Of a stretch of DNA of 6,714 nucleotides, positions 5,846-6,714 are shown piece after piece; position 1 is the stretch's first letter, and every line of letters begins with the position of its first letter. The notes below the pieces were generated by a model. The model worked only from the letters and a program-made list of their open reading frames with translations, ran no database searches and was not told the DNA's origin. The translations under genes were made by a program, and so were the position numbers. Source of the stretch: Candidatus Iainarchaeum sp. (lineage in GTDB: Archaea; Iainarchaeota; Iainarchaeia; Iainarchaeales; Iainarchaeaceae); NCBI GenBank assembly GCA_013331625.1, contig DUGC01000066.1, forward strand, positions 1,407 to 8,120, in the 5' to 3' direction.

Positions 5846-6714
5846 TGGGAAAAATGGCTGCGACATCAAACATCATGAGCATCGTGCTGATCATGGTGAT
5901 AGTTCTCACCGGCTGGCTGGTGATTCAGGCAAACCAGTTCAACACTTCAATGCAGGCGCATGAGTCAAGCGTGCGCTACCATGAGCAGCAGAAGGCCGCA
6001 GGCGAACTTGCAAGCGTGCTCGAAGTGAGCGAGCCGGCACTTGGCATGAGTGTTTCGGACATGCTTGCAGAAATGGCCTACTCGAGGAAAAGCCGCTCCT
6101 CTTTTTTCGGGCAGGATGTCAACTTGGAGGGGCGCGTGGGGCAGATATTGGACAGTGTCTATGGCAAGGGGAATTATTATCTGGAAATGATCCCGCCAAA
6201 GGCAAAAATCAGGGTGTATTTTGTGGCCGATAACTCCCAAGGCATGGCAGGGGATATTGACAATCTCAATGCAATGATTCCGGAAATAATTTCAGGTATT
6301 GAAGGGGATTACAGCATTGAAACAGCGGCATATGTCATGAGCCGCTTTCCGGGAACGGGATGCGAATCTTTGGAAAATGCTGGCGAATGCTTTGACAGCG
6401 CCCTTGCCGATTACGGCCCTGAAGGGGAAGAAGGCACCCTAAGCGGCGAAAACTGCCCTAAAGAAGGAAGCGGGATTTACAACAAGTATTTTGCGCGCGA
6501 ACTTAAAAGGCCCTCCAGCCCGTTTTTCCTCATGGAGGATGCGATTGATTCAAACTGCGTTACCGGCGCTGATTATAATCGGGTTGTACGCGGGAAATTT
6601 TACAAGGACTGGGCAACGGCAACTGCATATGTTGCGCGTGAGATTGATGAGAAAGGGGTTGAATCGGGCGAGCCGACACTCACGTTCATTTTCCCGCTCT
6701 CTGATGAGATAAGC
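5845..6714 (+). CDS. Membrane-anchored vWA-type protein, cut by the window end
   Basis: Open for 290 codons to the last base, so the C-terminus is missing. A membrane helix spans about 10-27, followed by a Gln/Glu-rich helical segment (30-60). The vWA-type domain appears to start at about 120: strand KIRVYFVADNSQGM (121-134) holds the metal-site motif as D129-N-S131-Q-G133, where the usual form is DxSxS. A second motif region may be the DWATATAYVAR helix (255-265), and LTFIFPLSDE (279-288) matches the strand ending in the third metal-site Asp. Archaeal vWA proteins often have a similar P-[LI]-S-D-E strand. A Cys-containing insert (173, 182, 204, 238) lies between the motifs. vWA domains bind ligands or partner proteins through a metal ion, which suits an adhesin or filament-tip role. 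The start at 5845 overlaps the upstream stop; ATGs at 5854 and 5875 are alternatives. Confidence 0.82.
   Translation, partial: MGKMAATSNIMSIVLIMVIVLTGWLVIQANQFNTSMQAHESSVRYHEQQKAAGELASVLEVSEPALGMSVSDMLAEMAYSRKSRSSFFGQDVNLEGRVGQILDSVYGKGNYYLEMIPPKAKIRVYFVADNSQGMAGDIDNLNAMIPEIISGIEGDYSIETAAYVMSRFPGTGCESLENAGECFDSALADYGPEGEEGTLSGENCPKEGSGIYNKYFARELKRPSSPFFLMEDAIDSNCVTGADYNRVVRGKFYKDWATATAYVAREIDEKGVESGEPTLTFIFPLSDEIS

Larger units (their letters stand above)
3683..6714 (+). other. Six-gene surface/pilus-like operon, open at the window end
   Basis: Six same-strand genes are packed end to end. The junctions are ATGA (4087-4090), a 17-base gap, TAG-C-ATG (5067-5073), an 8-base overlap (5429-5436) and TGATG (5843-5847). 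Such spacing implies one transcript and translational coupling. The first five products are 121-184 residues with one N-terminal membrane helix; the sixth is a vWA-type protein with the same anchor. This order recalls bacterial minor-pilin clusters followed by a vWA tip adhesin. That parallel is architectural only. Confidence 0.75.

Noticed and set aside
5965..6240. Reverse-strand frame inside the vWA gene
   Set aside because: It is a shadow of the uninterrupted 290-codon forward frame, whose translation shows vWA motifs.
6491..6712. Forward frame near the right end in a different phase
   Set aside because: It overlaps the vWA frame, which continues with conserved strand motifs to the last base.
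1..6714. tRNA, rRNA, CRISPR array, insertion sequence or long direct repeats
   Set aside because: I looked for cloverleaf-like arms, regularly spaced repeats, transposase motifs and terminal inverted repeats and saw none.

Overview
The window looks archaeal and probably comes from a small-genome (DPANN-type) lineage. Three promoters have recognisable archaeal TATA boxes (TTTTATATA, TTTAAATA, TATAAATA), each placed so that the transcript would be leaderless or nearly so. The first gene has a class III (QxGTEY-type) prepilin signal peptide, which is typical of archaea. The coenzyme A gene is a fused CoaBC with archaeal-looking motifs. The phylum is a guess from the style of these proteins (Diapherotrites/Micrarchaeota-like) and was not tested.

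Layout. Positions 1-150 hold no supported gene but contain three small perfect hairpins and the promoter of the first gene. At 151-987 (+) lies a secreted, pilin-like LamG protein. At 1095-2252 (+) lies coaBC, the only clearly cytosolic metabolic gene. It converges, with a 28-base gap, on an unrecognised 433-residue membrane-anchored Cys-rich protein (2281-3582, -). A divergent promoter region (3583-3682) separates that gene from a tightly packed rightward operon of six genes (3683 to the window end). Five of these encode short proteins (121-184 aa) with one N-terminal membrane segment and a small Cys-containing ectodomain. The sixth, cut by the window edge, encodes a membrane-anchored von Willebrand factor A (vWA)-type protein.

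How it may work together. Every protein except CoaBC carries one hydrophobic N-terminal segment followed by a domain that looks extracytoplasmic. Their cysteine counts are even (4, 10, 2, 10, 8, 4, 6, and 4 in the visible part of the vWA protein), which fits disulfide-stabilised surface proteins, although CoaBC also has an even count. Several small proteins followed by a vWA protein resembles bacterial minor-pilin clusters (fimU-pilV-pilW-pilX-pilY1) and TadE/TadF/TadG. The best hypothesis is an archaeal surface-filament tip or adhesion complex that has not been described under a gene name I recognise. This is inferred from architecture; no homology to the bacterial systems is shown here.
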